Of a DNA stretch of 64,000 bases, positions 7,826-16,244 are shown one piece after another. The stretch is from the NCBI GenBank assembly GCA_050309795.1, contig JBNRMW010000019.1, positions 31,337 to 95,336 on the forward strand, read 5' to 3'. Position numbers and translations under genes: made by a program. The notes below the pieces were generated by a model, which did not search any database, had not been told where the DNA came from, and saw only the letters and a program-made list of their open reading frames with translations. How positions within the stretch are numbered: the stretch's first letter is position 1; each line of letters opens with the position of its first letter. The stretch comes from JBNRMW01 sp050309795 (GTDB lineage Bacteria > Bacillota_I > Bacilli_A > Erysipelotrichales > Erysipelotrichaceae).

Positions 7826-9592
7826 ATGATCACAGGAAAAGTAATAAAAGTATCTGGCCCCTTGGTTGTGTGCAATAATTTAGAAAATGCCCGACTTTAT
7901 GACACGGTTTTGGTTTCCCATCAACAACTTTTGGGAGAAATTATTGAAATTTATAAAGATGAAGTGTCCATTCAAGTCTATGAAGAAACCGGAGGTATTG
8001 GTATTGGCGATCCCGTCGTTTCTTTAGAGCGTCCATTAAGTGTCCAACTCGGGCCAGGGTTGTTGTCCTCCATGCTGGATGGGATTGGACGAGATTTGGC
8101 TGAGTATTATCATCGCCATGGGGTGTATTTAACCCGTGGTGCTCAAATTGATACGCTAAATCCAACAACAAAATGGAGTTTTGAACCAAAGGTCCAACCT
8201 CAACAACGCGTTGAAGGTAATGATATCTTAGGGTCTGTTCAGGAATTTGGGTTTGAACATTTAATCTTGGTACCCTATGAACTTGTTGGAACCGTTGAGA
8301 GCATTGAAACTGGATTATTCACTGTGAATGACCCGATTGTGGTGATTAAAGATGATCAAGGCCAACGCCACGAAATAACGATGACCTCTTATTGGCCTAT
8401 TCGTCGTCGCCGACCAATTAAACGTCAATTATTACCTGAGGTGTTATTAACGACGGGACAACGCGTCATCGACACGTTCTTTCCAATAGCGAAAGGGGGA
8501 ACCGCGGCGGTGCCAGGACCATTTGGTTCGGGTAAAACGGTGGTTCAACACCAACTAGCGAAATGGGCCAACAGTGATATCGTGGTTTATATTGGCTGTG
8601 GGGAACGAGGCAATGAAATGACCGATGTTTTAAATGAGTTTCCAACCCTAATTGATCCCAAAACCAACCAACCATTAATGAATAAAACCGTATTGATTGC
8701 GAATACATCGAATATGCCTGTGGCTGCTCGAGAAGCCTCGATTTATACCGGTATGACCATTGCTGAATATTTCCGCAACATGGGCTTAGATGTGGCTTTA
8801 ATGGCCGATTCCACTTCGCGTTGGGCAGAAGCTCTACGAGAAATGGGGGCACGTTTAGAACAAATGCCTGGGGACGAAGGGTATCCGGCTTATTTAAGTT
8901 CGCGCTTAGCTCAAGTGTACGAACGGGCAGGGGTTGTAATGCCGCTGGGTAATGTCAATAAAGAAGGGTCCGTGACCATGATTGGGGCTGTATCACCTGC
9001 TGGTGGTGACCTTAGTGAACCAGTTACTCAAGCGACGTTGCGGGTAGTGAAGGTGTTCTGGGCGTTGGATTCTTCCTTAGCCTATGCACGTCATTTCCCA
9101 GCCATTGATTGGATGGAATCGTATTCGTTGTATCAAAATGAAATGGATCATTATTTAAAACGCATGGTTCATAAACAATTCCCAAGGTTGCGTCAACGGG
9201 CGATGAATCTTTTAAAAGATGAGAAACGTTTATTAGAAATCGTCCAACTCATCGGTAAAGATTCGCTAAGCGACGAAGAACTATTACAGCTGGAAGTGGC
9301 GCGTATGTTGCGTGAAGACTTTTTACAACAAAACGCATTCCAAGACGAAGACACGTATACCTCGTTGAAAAAACAAGTATATATGTTAATGGCTATTTTA
9401 ACGTTCTACCAAGAAGGTCGAGCTGCCTTAGCTCATGACCGTATTTATATTCAAGACATCATGAATCTAGAGAGTATTTACCAATTGAGTCGGATGAAGT
9501 ATGTTCCACAAGACCAATTAGAACAAATATTAGAATTAATTGAAACTATAAAAACGGAGTTTACAAATATTAACCAAGGAGGTGAAAGCTAA
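7826..9592 (+). CDS. ntpA: V-type ATPase catalytic subunit A
   Basis: A 588-residue catalytic subunit that hydrolyses or makes ATP in the cytoplasmic head. The Walker A loop GPFGSGKT is at residues 231-238, with VVYIGCGERGNEMTDVL following. MADSTSRWAEALREMGARL and the nonhomologous insertion (about 120-190) that distinguishes A-type from F-type beta subunits are present. The N-terminal beta-barrel starts ITGKVIKVSGPLVV. The SD is AGGAGG upstream, and the stop overlaps the ntpB start (TAATG). Full length. Confidence 0.97.
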   Translation: MITGKVIKVSGPLVVCNNLENARLYDTVLVSHQQLLGEIIEIYKDEVSIQVYEETGGIGIGDPVVSLERPLSVQLGPGLLSSMLDGIGRDLAEYYHRHGVYLTRGAQIDTLNPTTKWSFEPKVQPQQRVEGNDILGSVQEFGFEHLILVPYELVGTVESIETGLFTVNDPIVVIKDDQGQRHEITMTSYWPIRRRRPIKRQLLPEVLLTTGQRVIDTFFPIAKGGTAAVPGPFGSGKTVVQHQLAKWANSDIVVYIGCGERGNEMTDVLNEFPTLIDPKTNQPLMNKTVLIANTSNMPVAAREASIYTGMTIAEYFRNMGLDVALMADSTSRWAEALREMGARLEQMPGDEGYPAYLSSRLAQVYERAGVVMPLGNVNKEGSVTMIGAVSPAGGDLSEPVTQATLRVVKVFWALDSSLAYARHFPAIDWMESYSLYQNEMDHYLKRMVHKQFPRLRQRAMNLLKDEKRLLEIVQLIGKDSLSDEELLQLEVARMLREDFLQQNAFQDEDTYTSLKKQVYMLMAILTFYQEGRAALAHDRIYIQDIMNLESIYQLSRMKYVPQDQLEQILELIETIKTEFTNINQGGES

Positions 9593-10968
9593 TGCGTGAG
9601 TTTAAAAGTGTTGTTGAAGTAGCTGGTCCTTTGTTAATTGTATCCAATGTACAAGATGTGACCTATGATGAAGAAGTTGAGATTGTGGTTAGTAAAACGG
9701 ATAAGCGCGTAGGGAAAGTCTTGGAAATAGATGGCGATCGAGCCATCATCCAATTATTTGACTCGAACCAAGGAATTAATCCCCAATCCACTCGCGTTCG
9801 TTTTAAGGGCAATCCACTGAGCTTAAAGGTTTCAAAGGAAATGATTGGTCGCGTCTTTGATGGTAAAGGGAATCCAGCCGATGGGGGACCAAAAATGTTG
9901 GAATACGAATCGCGTGATATCAACGGTCAAGTTATGAACCCTGTTGCTCGTGAATATCCAAATCAATTTGTTGAAACGGGTATTTCGGCTATTGATGGCC
10001 TCAACACCTTAGTTGTTGGTCAGAAGCTACCGATTTTTTCGGGAGCTGGACTACCCCATAACGAACTAGCGACCCAAATTGCTCGTCAGGCCAATGTGGT
10101 TGCCGGTGATGTAGAGTTTGCGGTGGTTTTTTGTGCAATGGGTATTTCATATGAAGAGTCGCGTTTCTTTGAAGACGAATTTAAACGAACCGGTGCGATT
10201 GAAAGGTCGGTAATGTTTATTAATTTGGCCGATGATCCAGCTATTGAGCGCATTTCAACGCCGCGGATGGCGTTGACTGCTGCTGAATATTTGGCGTTTG
10301 ATTTGGATATGAATGTTCTCTTAATTATGAGTGATATTTCTCATTACTGTGAATCGTTACGGGAAGTCTCCGCTTCAAGAAAAGAAATTCCTTCCCGTCG
10401 TGGCTATCCGGGTTATATGTATACGGACTTAGCGAGTCTTTATGAACGGGCTGGGCGTTTAAAGGATAAAGCAGGATCGATTACGATGATACCGATTCTC
10501 TCGATGCCCGAGGATGATAAAACCCATCCCATTCCCGACTTAACCGGGTATATAACGGAAGGTCAAATTATTTTGTCCCGTGATTTACATGGACGGGGGA
10601 TTGAGCCACCGATTGATGTATTGCCGAGTCTTTCCCGTTTGAAAGATAAAGGAATTGGCGAAGGAAAAACGCGGGAAGATCATGCGGATTTGATGAACCA
10701 ATTATTTGCTATTTATGCCCAAGGAAAAGAAGTTTTAGAATTAGCTAGCATCTTGGGTGATAGTGCGTTGACGGATGTAGATAAACTGTATGGAAAATTT
10801 ACAGAACGCTTTGAAGAGGTTTACTTGAACCAAAGCTTTTATGAAAATCGCTCCATTGAAGAGACGCTAGACATTGGCTGGGAGTTGTTGTCTATTTTAC
10901 CGAAAACCGAGCTCAAGCGGATTCGCGATGTCTTTATCGATAAATATTACCCAACTGAGGACGACTAA
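9592..10968 (+). CDS. ntpB: V-type ATPase regulatory subunit B
   Basis: A 458-residue non-catalytic nucleotide-binding-fold subunit that alternates with A in the hexamer. As expected, the P-loop is degenerate (FSGAGLPHNELATQIARQ). The conserved stretches SGISAIDGL-type (ETGISAIDGLNTLVVGQKLPIF), IPSRRGYPGYMYTDL and the arginine-finger region ILSRDLHGRGIEPPIDVLPS are present. AAGGAGGTG precedes the ATG, inside the end of ntpA. It overlaps ntpD by one base. Confidence 0.97.
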   Translation: MREFKSVVEVAGPLLIVSNVQDVTYDEEVEIVVSKTDKRVGKVLEIDGDRAIIQLFDSNQGINPQSTRVRFKGNPLSLKVSKEMIGRVFDGKGNPADGGPKMLEYESRDINGQVMNPVAREYPNQFVETGISAIDGLNTLVVGQKLPIFSGAGLPHNELATQIARQANVVAGDVEFAVVFCAMGISYEESRFFEDEFKRTGAIERSVMFINLADDPAIERISTPRMALTAAEYLAFDLDMNVLLIMSDISHYCESLREVSASRKEIPSRRGYPGYMYTDLASLYERAGRLKDKAGSITMIPILSMPEDDKTHPIPDLTGYITEGQIILSRDLHGRGIEPPIDVLPSLSRLKDKGIGEGKTREDHADLMNQLFAIYAQGKEVLELASILGDSALTDVDKLYGKFTERFEEVYLNQSFYENRSIEETLDIGWELLSILPKTELKRIRDVFIDKYYPTEDD

Positions 10969-11579
10969 TGGCTATTTTGAAGATTAATCCGACACGGATG
11001 GAATTGAAAAACCTGGAAAACCGCCTACAGATAGCGGTACGTGGACATCATCTTTTGAAGGAAAAACAAGATTCGATGATTCAGCTTTTCATGGGTCTCC
11101 AAGAAGACGCTAAGAATTTGCGTCGTCAAGTTGAACATCAATTTGTTTCTATTCACATGGCCTATCGTCAGGCCAGTGTTTTAAGCGATGACCGATTAAT
11201 CAAAAAAAGTTTGAGTCAACTCGATTATAAACTGAACGTAAAGATTCGCCTTGATTCGATCTATAGTGTGGCGGTACCTCAATACCGAGTGGAAAGCCAA
11301 GCACCAGCACAGAAAGAATATTCGACATTAGCGATTAGCCACCATATGGATCAGATCTCTGGTCAGGTGGATAGTATGGCCCAACGGCTCATCGAATTAG
11401 CGGAAATTGAAAAAAAATGTCTCTTATTGGCTAGCGAAATAAAAACAACCCGACGTCGTGTCAATGCCTTAGAGCATCGAACAATCGTGGATATTCGGGA
11501 TACGATAAAATTCATCAAAATGAAAATTGATGAACAGGAACGCAGCCAAACCGCGCGCGTCATGAAAATTAAAGATTAA
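10968..11579 (+). CDS. ntpD: V-type ATPase subunit D (central rotor shaft)
   Basis: A 203-residue protein with two long antiparallel helices, the rotor shaft inside the A3B3 head. Characteristic ends are seen: INPTRMELKNLENRLQIAVRGHHLLKEK at the N-terminal helix (here a pattern, not quoted in full length) and the C-terminal TTRRRVNALEHRTI stretch. It is the last gene of the operon and is followed by a long-stem terminator. There is no ntpH or ntpJ downstream. Confidence 0.93.
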   Translation: MAILKINPTRMELKNLENRLQIAVRGHHLLKEKQDSMIQLFMGLQEDAKNLRRQVEHQFVSIHMAYRQASVLSDDRLIKKSLSQLDYKLNVKIRLDSIYSVAVPQYRVESQAPAQKEYSTLAISHHMDQISGQVDSMAQRLIELAEIEKKCLLLASEIKTTRRRVNALEHRTIVDIRDTIKFIKMKIDEQERSQTARVMKIKD

Positions 11580-11600
11580 AGATCATAAATCAAAAATAAT

Positions 11601-11675
11601 AAAAGATGTCGAAAACACCACCTTGTTTGAACAAAGGAAACAAGGTCAATGCAGGTCGTCTACGGCATCTTTTTT
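11601..11675 (+). terminator. Two-tier hairpin terminator of the V-ATPase operon
   Basis: An outer 11-bp stem (11601-11611 with 11663-11673, one G-T wobble) encloses a second perfect 8-bp hairpin, CCTTGTTT/AAACAAGG (11621-11628 and 11638-11645), and ends in a T run. The outer stem plus T run is a normal intrinsic terminator. The nested inner hairpin makes it unusually large. Confidence 0.8.
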
Positions 11676-11767
11676 CATTGAAGGCCTCTTATTTAGCCTA
11701 GATTTCAAGCAAAGTAGAGAAAAAAATAATTTTATAAGAAGAAACCAATGAAAAGACATCAGATGTA

Positions 11768-11795
11768 TTGACATATTGACAGACATAGTTATAAT
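11768..11795 (+). promoter_or_regulatory. Sigma-A promoter of the DUF1934-rpoE operon
   Basis: Perfect -35 TTGACA (11768-11773), 16-bp spacer and perfect -10 TATAAT (11790-11795). Transcription would start near 11802, leaving a short leader with an AGAGGTAG ribosome binding site before the ATG at 11824. A second TTGACA at 11776 is too close to the -10 to be used. Confidence 0.88.
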
Positions 11796-11823
11796 ACGTT
11801 TTAGCACAGAAGAGGTAGAGTCA

Positions 11824-12213
11824 ATGAAGCGTTTGTTTATTCAAATTAAAACATTAGATTCGAGTTCGGAATTTGAACTTGATCGTTTTGATTTAATATC
11901 AACACCAACGCTTTTCGTTCTCAACTATCAAGAGCCTTCAACTCAAGCCTTGGTCACCGTATCCCTGGACCAGCAAGAAGTGAAGATTGTTCGTGAAAGT
12001 GAAGAAAGTCAGACCACCATTCATTGTGCATTAACTCATAAAACACAAGCCCAAATGAGAACCCCCTTTGGTGAACAAGTCTTTGATGTAAAAACGTCGT
12101 TGATTGATCATCAGGCGGATACTCTTACGGTGCATTATGAGTTATACTCTGGGGATTTGTTAATGCAAAGAGCTGCGGTTGTTTATCAGTGGCAGGAAAG
12201 GGGATTAAATTGA
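11824..12213 (+). CDS. DUF1934 (YwiB-like) beta-barrel protein
   Basis: A 129-residue all-beta protein of the DUF1934 family, predicted to be calycin-like; its biochemical role is unknown. The ATG at 11824 is chosen because an in-frame TTG at 11776 would lie within the promoter. Support comes from alternating polar/hydrophobic strands throughout, for example TLFVLNYQE and TVHYELYSGDLL, and from the location directly before rpoE, a neighbourhood found in Bacillota. It overlaps the rpoE start by 4 bases. Confidence 0.68.
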   Translation: MKRLFIQIKTLDSSSEFELDRFDLISTPTLFVLNYQEPSTQALVTVSLDQQEVKIVRESEESQTTIHCALTHKTQAQMRTPFGEQVFDVKTSLIDHQADTLTVHYELYSGDLLMQRAAVVYQWQERGLN

Positions 12214-12554
12214 AGTCAACACAAGATATAGCATATGATTGCTTAAAAAAGAAAAGAAAACCTGTGGAATTTACCCGCCTATGGAAGGAAGTGTCCACAA
12301 ATTTAGGGATTGATGAAAATCAAGCGAAAAACAAACTCATAAAATTTTATAACTCGATGTCCTTAGATGCCCGTTTTGTGCAATTATCTAATAATCGTTG
12401 GGATCTACGTAGTCGCCACACATTTGAAGCGATTCAATCTGAAAAATCTAAATATCAAGAGGACGTTCTCGACCTAGACGAACTCGATGAAGATGAATAC
12501 GAAGACTATCTCGCTGATGGGGAAGAAGAATCAAGCGACGAAGGTCTTTACTAA
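12210..12554 (+). CDS. rpoE: DNA-directed RNA polymerase delta subunit
   Basis: A 114-residue delta factor that promotes RNA polymerase recycling and transcription specificity in Bacillota. Residues 1 to about 75 form the HARE-HTH domain (TQDIAYDCLKKKRKPVEF at the start, NNRWDLR at the end). Residues about 82-114 are a short acidic, disordered tail of Asp and Glu. The TTG at 12210 is preferred to the GTG at 12189 because AAAGGGG lies 7 nt before it and the TTGA overlap with the upstream stop gives coupling. The tail is shorter than in B. subtilis. Confidence 0.85.
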   Translation: MKSTQDIAYDCLKKKRKPVEFTRLWKEVSTNLGIDENQAKNKLIKFYNSMSLDARFVQLSNNRWDLRSRHTFEAIQSEKSKYQEDVLDLDELDEDEYEDYLADGEEESSDEGLY

Positions 12555-12555
12555 G

Positions 12556-12579
12556 CCGGAAGTATCTCCGGTTTTTTTT
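12556..12579 (+). terminator. Intrinsic terminator of DUF1934-rpoE
   Basis: Short GC-rich stem CCGGA/TCCGG (12556-12560 and 12567-12571) followed by eight T. The T run abuts the -10 element of pepQ. Confidence 0.87.
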
Positions 12580-12580
12580 G

Positions 12581-12586
12581 TATAAT
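12581..12586 (+). promoter_or_regulatory. -10 element of pepQ, implying a leaderless mRNA
   Basis: Perfect TATAAT at 12581-12586, exactly 6 nt before the pepQ ATG at 12593, so transcription should start at or within a base of the start codon. No convincing -35 is visible because the upstream DNA is the rpoE terminator. No Shine-Dalgarno is possible in this arrangement. Confidence 0.7.
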
Positions 12587-12592
12587 AGACCT

Positions 12593-13657
12593 ATGGAAAA
12601 ATTAATGAAACAACAGAAGATTCAACAACTCCTCGTGAGTTCACCAAAAAGTATTGCCTATTATACCGGTCTTGAAATTGATCCTCAGGAACGCTTTTTA
12701 GCCCTTTTAATCCATCAAGATGGTCGTCAACAGCTTTTTTCGAATGCTTTGTTTTTGATTAAGCCAACCCAAGCGTATGAGGTAATTGAACATTTCGATC
12801 ATGAAAATCCCATCGTCGGGTTAGAGCCTTATTTAAACGGTACAACGATTGGTGTAGATCGCTGGTTGCGTGCCGAATTTGTCTTCGCACTTCAACAACA
12901 ATTTCCCCAAAAGACCTTTGTTGATGGCTCCGAAATTATTGAAGGTTTGCAAGCGATTAAAACAAAAGAAGAAATCAATAAAATGAAAGAAGCATCCCGC
13001 CTCAACGATTTAGTCATGGAAGAAATTATCAAAGAACTCAAAGTAGGCGTCACTGAAAAGGAAATTGAAGCCAAGCTACTAGCAAGTTTTCAGAAGGTCG
13101 GTGCCGATGGTCCAAGTTTTAGTCCCATCATTGCTTTTGGCAAAAATGGTGCTAATCCACACGCGGGTGTGAGCGATCGGGCCCTAAAAGCAGGGGAGTC
13201 CATTGTCTTGGATTTCGGCTGTATAAAGGATGGTTATTGTTCCGATATGACTCGGACGTATTTTTTAAATGAAAATCCTTTAAAACCTGTTTATGACTTG
13301 GTGCTTCAAGCTCAATTAGCAGCGATTGCTGCGATTAAACCTGGTGCATGTTTTGCGGATGTTGATTATGCGGCTCGTCAACGGATTGAAGCCGAAGGCT
13401 ATGGGGCTCAATTCTTTCATCGACTTGGTCATGGTATCGGGAAAGAGGTTCATGAACCTTTTGATGTGAGCGGAAACAATTTTCGTCTTATCAAACCGGG
13501 AATGTGTTTTTCTATTGAACCAGGTATCTATCTTGAAGGTGTTGGGGGCATACGAATTGAAGATCTCATCTATGTGGATGAGCAAGGGTATGGCCAAGTG
13601 TTAAATCATGTACCAAAAGACCGAGAAGTCCTTCAATTAACAACAAAAGGAAAATAA
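12593..13657 (+). CDS. pepQ: Xaa-Pro dipeptidase (M24B, PepQ-type)
   Basis: A 354-residue cytoplasmic peptidase of the creatinase/prolidase family. It has an N-terminal creatinase domain (1 to about 120) and a C-terminal pita-bread domain with metal ligands in LDFGCIKDGYCSDMTRTY, HRLGHGIGKEVHEP, SIEPGIYLEGVGG and RIEDLIYV. The ATG at 12593 is preferred over the upstream TTG at 12578, because that codon would lie before the -10 element. It is probably translated from a leaderless transcript. It is likely to process proline-containing dipeptides, complementing PepP at 1595. Confidence 0.9.
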   Translation: MEKLMKQQKIQQLLVSSPKSIAYYTGLEIDPQERFLALLIHQDGRQQLFSNALFLIKPTQAYEVIEHFDHENPIVGLEPYLNGTTIGVDRWLRAEFVFALQQQFPQKTFVDGSEIIEGLQAIKTKEEINKMKEASRLNDLVMEEIIKELKVGVTEKEIEAKLLASFQKVGADGPSFSPIIAFGKNGANPHAGVSDRALKAGESIVLDFGCIKDGYCSDMTRTYFLNENPLKPVYDLVLQAQLAAIAAIKPGACFADVDYAARQRIEAEGYGAQFFHRLGHGIGKEVHEPFDVSGNNFRLIKPGMCFSIEPGIYLEGVGGIRIEDLIYVDEQGYGQVLNHVPKDREVLQLTTKGK

Positions 13658-13661
13658 AAAC

Positions 13662-14456
13662 ATGTCCAATAAAGAACGCATAAAAGAAACTAAAAAGCTC
13701 CAAAAACGACTCCAGGGACCCTATCTGGAATACTATACACAAGTTCATTCGAACCTCAAATAATCAATAACCTCTGCCCACCATCCCGATATTCTTCATA
13801 AGATGTTGACCGATTTGCTTCAAGCCCAAGAAAAGTCCATCGATGTTGAACAATTTATGAAAGAGGATGCACAGGGGTATAGCGCTTTATTGTTGAAAAA
13901 TCATTCCAAGCAGAGGTTTAGGTCAAAAATCTCGACCATGGTCTTAGGCTTGTTATGCGTGGCTCTTTTGTTTTTGAGTAGCCAGTTATTTAACGAGAAT
14001 ATGTCCTTTAATTGGGTTCAATGGTTGATTCAGTTGACGGTCTTTGTAGTTCTCAGTGGTCTAGCCCACAAATTGGGTTTAAAATCAGCTTTGAATTTAG
14101 AAGATAAACAGGGGACGCGAACCGTCACGATTTTGATTTTATTGGCGGCGGCTGTAGCGTTGGTTCGTCCTTGGTTACCAAGTTTTACTAGCGGAATCGT
14201 GCTATTGGATCATGCCCAATTTGGTTGGTACCTTGTGCTTGCTAGTTTATTGGCTGTTCTTGTTTCAGTTTATGCTCAATCACCACTAAGTCCAATCTTG
14301 AATGGATCGATTTTGCTGGTCTTAATGCTGGGTTTATTAACAACGACCGGTATTGTTCAAGCGAGTATCTTTGGTCGTTATCCATGGTTGGAAAGTGCTT
14401 ATATTTTGGTTATGGCTTTTTTAGTTTTGATACAAATCCATAAAACAAATTCCTAA
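13662..14456 (+). pseudogene. DUF1129-like membrane protein interrupted by an in-frame TAA
   Basis: An ATG at 13662, 5 bp after the pepQ stop, opens 33 codons that end in TAA at 13761-13763. The same frame continues without another stop to 14456. The upstream part (LQKRLQGPYLEYYTQVHS) and the part after the stop (SITSAHHPDILHKMLTDLLQAQEKSIDVEQF) together resemble the soluble N-terminus of DUF1129-type proteins. Six hydrophobic segments follow. The first ATG after the stop, at 13803, has no SD. Most likely this is a nonsense-mutated gene; readthrough, a sequencing error or a genuine short protein from 13803 are alternatives. Function unknown. Confidence 0.6.
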
Positions 14457-14504
14457 CCGATTGTTTTTGAGTTTGTTTTTCGTGATTTTTCCCTGATTTT
14501 AGAG

Positions 14505-14533
14505 TTGTTAAGCATTGGGGACTTCTGTATAAT
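14505..14533 (+). promoter_or_regulatory. pyrG promoter
   Basis: -35 TTGTTA (14505-14510), 17-bp spacer, -10 TATAAT (14528-14533). The expected start, 7 nt downstream of the -10, is G14540, the first base of GGGC, exactly as required for CTP-sensed initiation. Confidence 0.88.
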
Positions 14534-14539
14534 AATAAA

Positions 14540-14570
14540 GGGCACTCCTCTGGAGGGCTTTTATTTTTAC
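14540..14570 (+). promoter_or_regulatory. pyrG attenuator with GGGC initiation (reiterative transcription type)
   Basis: The predicted transcript begins GGGC, followed by the pyrimidine-rich CTCCTCT (14545-14551) that forms the 5' arm of a small hairpin with GGAGGGC (14552-14558). The hairpin has one A-G mismatch and is followed by TTTTATTTTT. This matches the established B. subtilis pyrG mechanism: when CTP is low, polymerase stalls before the first C and adds extra G residues, and the G tract then pairs with the CU-rich arm and prevents termination. Confidence 0.82.
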
Positions 14571-14591
14571 TAAAATGGATAGGAGAACGGT

Positions 14592-16202
14592 ATGGCAAAA
14601 TATGTATTTATAACAGGAGGCGTCGTTTCAGGTATTGGAAAAGGTATTGTTGCGACATCTTTAGGGAGATTATTAAAAAATCGTGGACTAAAAGTTTTTC
14701 TTCAAAAATTTGACCCCTATATTAACGTTGATGCAGGAACGATTTCTCCTTTTGAGCATGGCGAAACCTTTGTGACCAAAGATGGTCATGAAGCAGACTT
14801 GGATATTGGTCATTACGAACGCTTTATTGACGAAGAACTAACGAAAAACGCGAATATTACGGCTGGTCGAGTGTATCTTTCGGTTATCAATAAAGAACGC
14901 CGCGGAGACTATTCCGGAACAACGGTCCAAGTGGTCCCCCATATAACCGATGAAATCAAACAAAAAATAACCGCAGCTGCTGACGAATCAGGAGCCGATG
15001 TTGTTATTACAGAAATTGGGGGCACAGTTGGGGATATTGAATCTTTACCATTTTTAGAAGCCGTCCGGCAATTTCATGGGGATGCGGCGCGTAACGATGT
15101 GGTTATTATTCATACAGCTTTAATTCCAGTAATTCCCGGCAGTGACGAACAAAAAACCAAACCGATTCAACATTCTTATAAAGAATTGATGGGTTTAGGT
15201 ATTAAACCCAATATCATTGTCACCCGCTCAGAAACAAGCATTAGTAAAGAAATCAAACAAAAGATTGCGATGTTTTGTAATGTCCGCGAAAGTGCGATTA
15301 TCGAATCCTTAAATGTTGATAATATTTATGAAATTCCTTTGTCTTTTGAAGCTCAAGGTTTAGATGATTATGTCCTTCATAAATTTGGTCTTGATCTTCC
15401 TGCTGCGGATATGACGGAATGGAAGCAGTTGATCCAACGCGCCAACACACTCAAACATACGGTGACCATTGGTTTGGTTGGGAAATATATTCAAGTCCAT
15501 GATGCGTATATTTCTGTCGTTGAAGCTTTGAAGCATGCGGGCTATCAAAAAGACACCGACATTTTAATTAAATGGATTAATTCTGAAGACGTTCATGACG
15601 ATAATGTCCACGATTATTTAGCGTCTTGTGATGGTGTTTTAGTACCTGGTGGCTTTGGTGATCGTGGTATTGAAGGGAAGATCTCAGCGATTAAATATGC
15701 GCGTCAACAACAAATCCCGCTTTTTGGGATTGGTTTAGGTATGCAGCTGATTTGTATTGATTATGCCCGTCATGTGGTGGGTTTAGAAGGGGCTAATTCC
15801 ACCGAGTTTAATCCGGAAACACCCCATCCCATTGTTAGCATCATGGAAAACCATCGTGTTCACCAACAATTAGGGGGAACGCTCCGCTTAGGCAACTGGC
15901 CATGTCAAATTGATCCGAGCAGTCAAGCCTATCAACTTTATCAACAAGAAGAAATTGAAGAACGACACCGTCACCGCTACGAATTCAATATGGCGTATCG
16001 TGAGCAGTTAGAAGCAGCGGGATTGGATATGGTTGGTCTTTCGCCAGAACAAGATTTAGTGAAAATTGTGGAAATTAAGAATCATCCATTCTTTATGGGT
16101 TGTCAATTTCATCCAGAATTCAAGTCGCGCCCAAACCGTTCTCATCCATTATTTAATGGATTTATCCAAGCGGCTCTGGAGCATCATTTAACTAGTAAAT
16201 AA
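14592..16202 (+). CDS. pyrG: CTP synthase with Gly in place of the glutaminase nucleophile
   Basis: A 536-residue UTP-to-CTP amidoligase. The synthetase domain (1 to about 270) is intact: GGVVSGIGKGI P-loop region, EIGGTVGDIES and KPIQHSYKEL. The class I glutamine amidotransferase domain (about 290-536) keeps the oxyanion loop VPGGFGDRGIEGK and the QFHPEF His/Glu pair. However, the nucleophile motif normally read GICLGMQ is GIGLGMQ, with Gly381 encoded by GGT at 15732-15734. By family knowledge, loss of this Cys abolishes glutamine hydrolysis but leaves ammonia-dependent synthesis. AGGAGA precedes the ATG. Expression is controlled by the CTP attenuator upstream. Confidence 0.95.
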   Translation: MAKYVFITGGVVSGIGKGIVATSLGRLLKNRGLKVFLQKFDPYINVDAGTISPFEHGETFVTKDGHEADLDIGHYERFIDEELTKNANITAGRVYLSVINKERRGDYSGTTVQVVPHITDEIKQKITAAADESGADVVITEIGGTVGDIESLPFLEAVRQFHGDAARNDVVIIHTALIPVIPGSDEQKTKPIQHSYKELMGLGIKPNIIVTRSETSISKEIKQKIAMFCNVRESAIIESLNVDNIYEIPLSFEAQGLDDYVLHKFGLDLPAADMTEWKQLIQRANTLKHTVTIGLVGKYIQVHDAYISVVEALKHAGYQKDTDILIKWINSEDVHDDNVHDYLASCDGVLVPGGFGDRGIEGKISAIKYARQQQIPLFGIGLGMQLICIDYARHVVGLEGANSTEFNPETPHPIVSIMENHRVHQQLGGTLRLGNWPCQIDPSSQAYQLYQQEEIEERHRHRYEFNMAYREQLEAAGLDMVGLSPEQDLVKIVEIKNHPFFMGCQFHPEFKSRPNRSHPLFNGFIQAALEHHLTSK

Positions 16203-16244
16203 CCACGAAATTTGAGATTATTCTAGTAGAGAGGAATAATCACC

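Noticed and set aside
7941..8189. Antisense ORF over the start of ntpA
   Set aside because: Shadow of a highly conserved gene; no independent evidence.
8466..8852. 128-codon antisense ORF inside ntpA
   Set aside because: It mirrors the conserved Walker A region of a certain gene on the opposite strand, has no SD and no recognisable product.
11776..11823. Upstream TTG start for the DUF1934 protein
   Set aside because: It lies between the -35 and -10 of a consensus promoter, so it cannot be in the mRNA.
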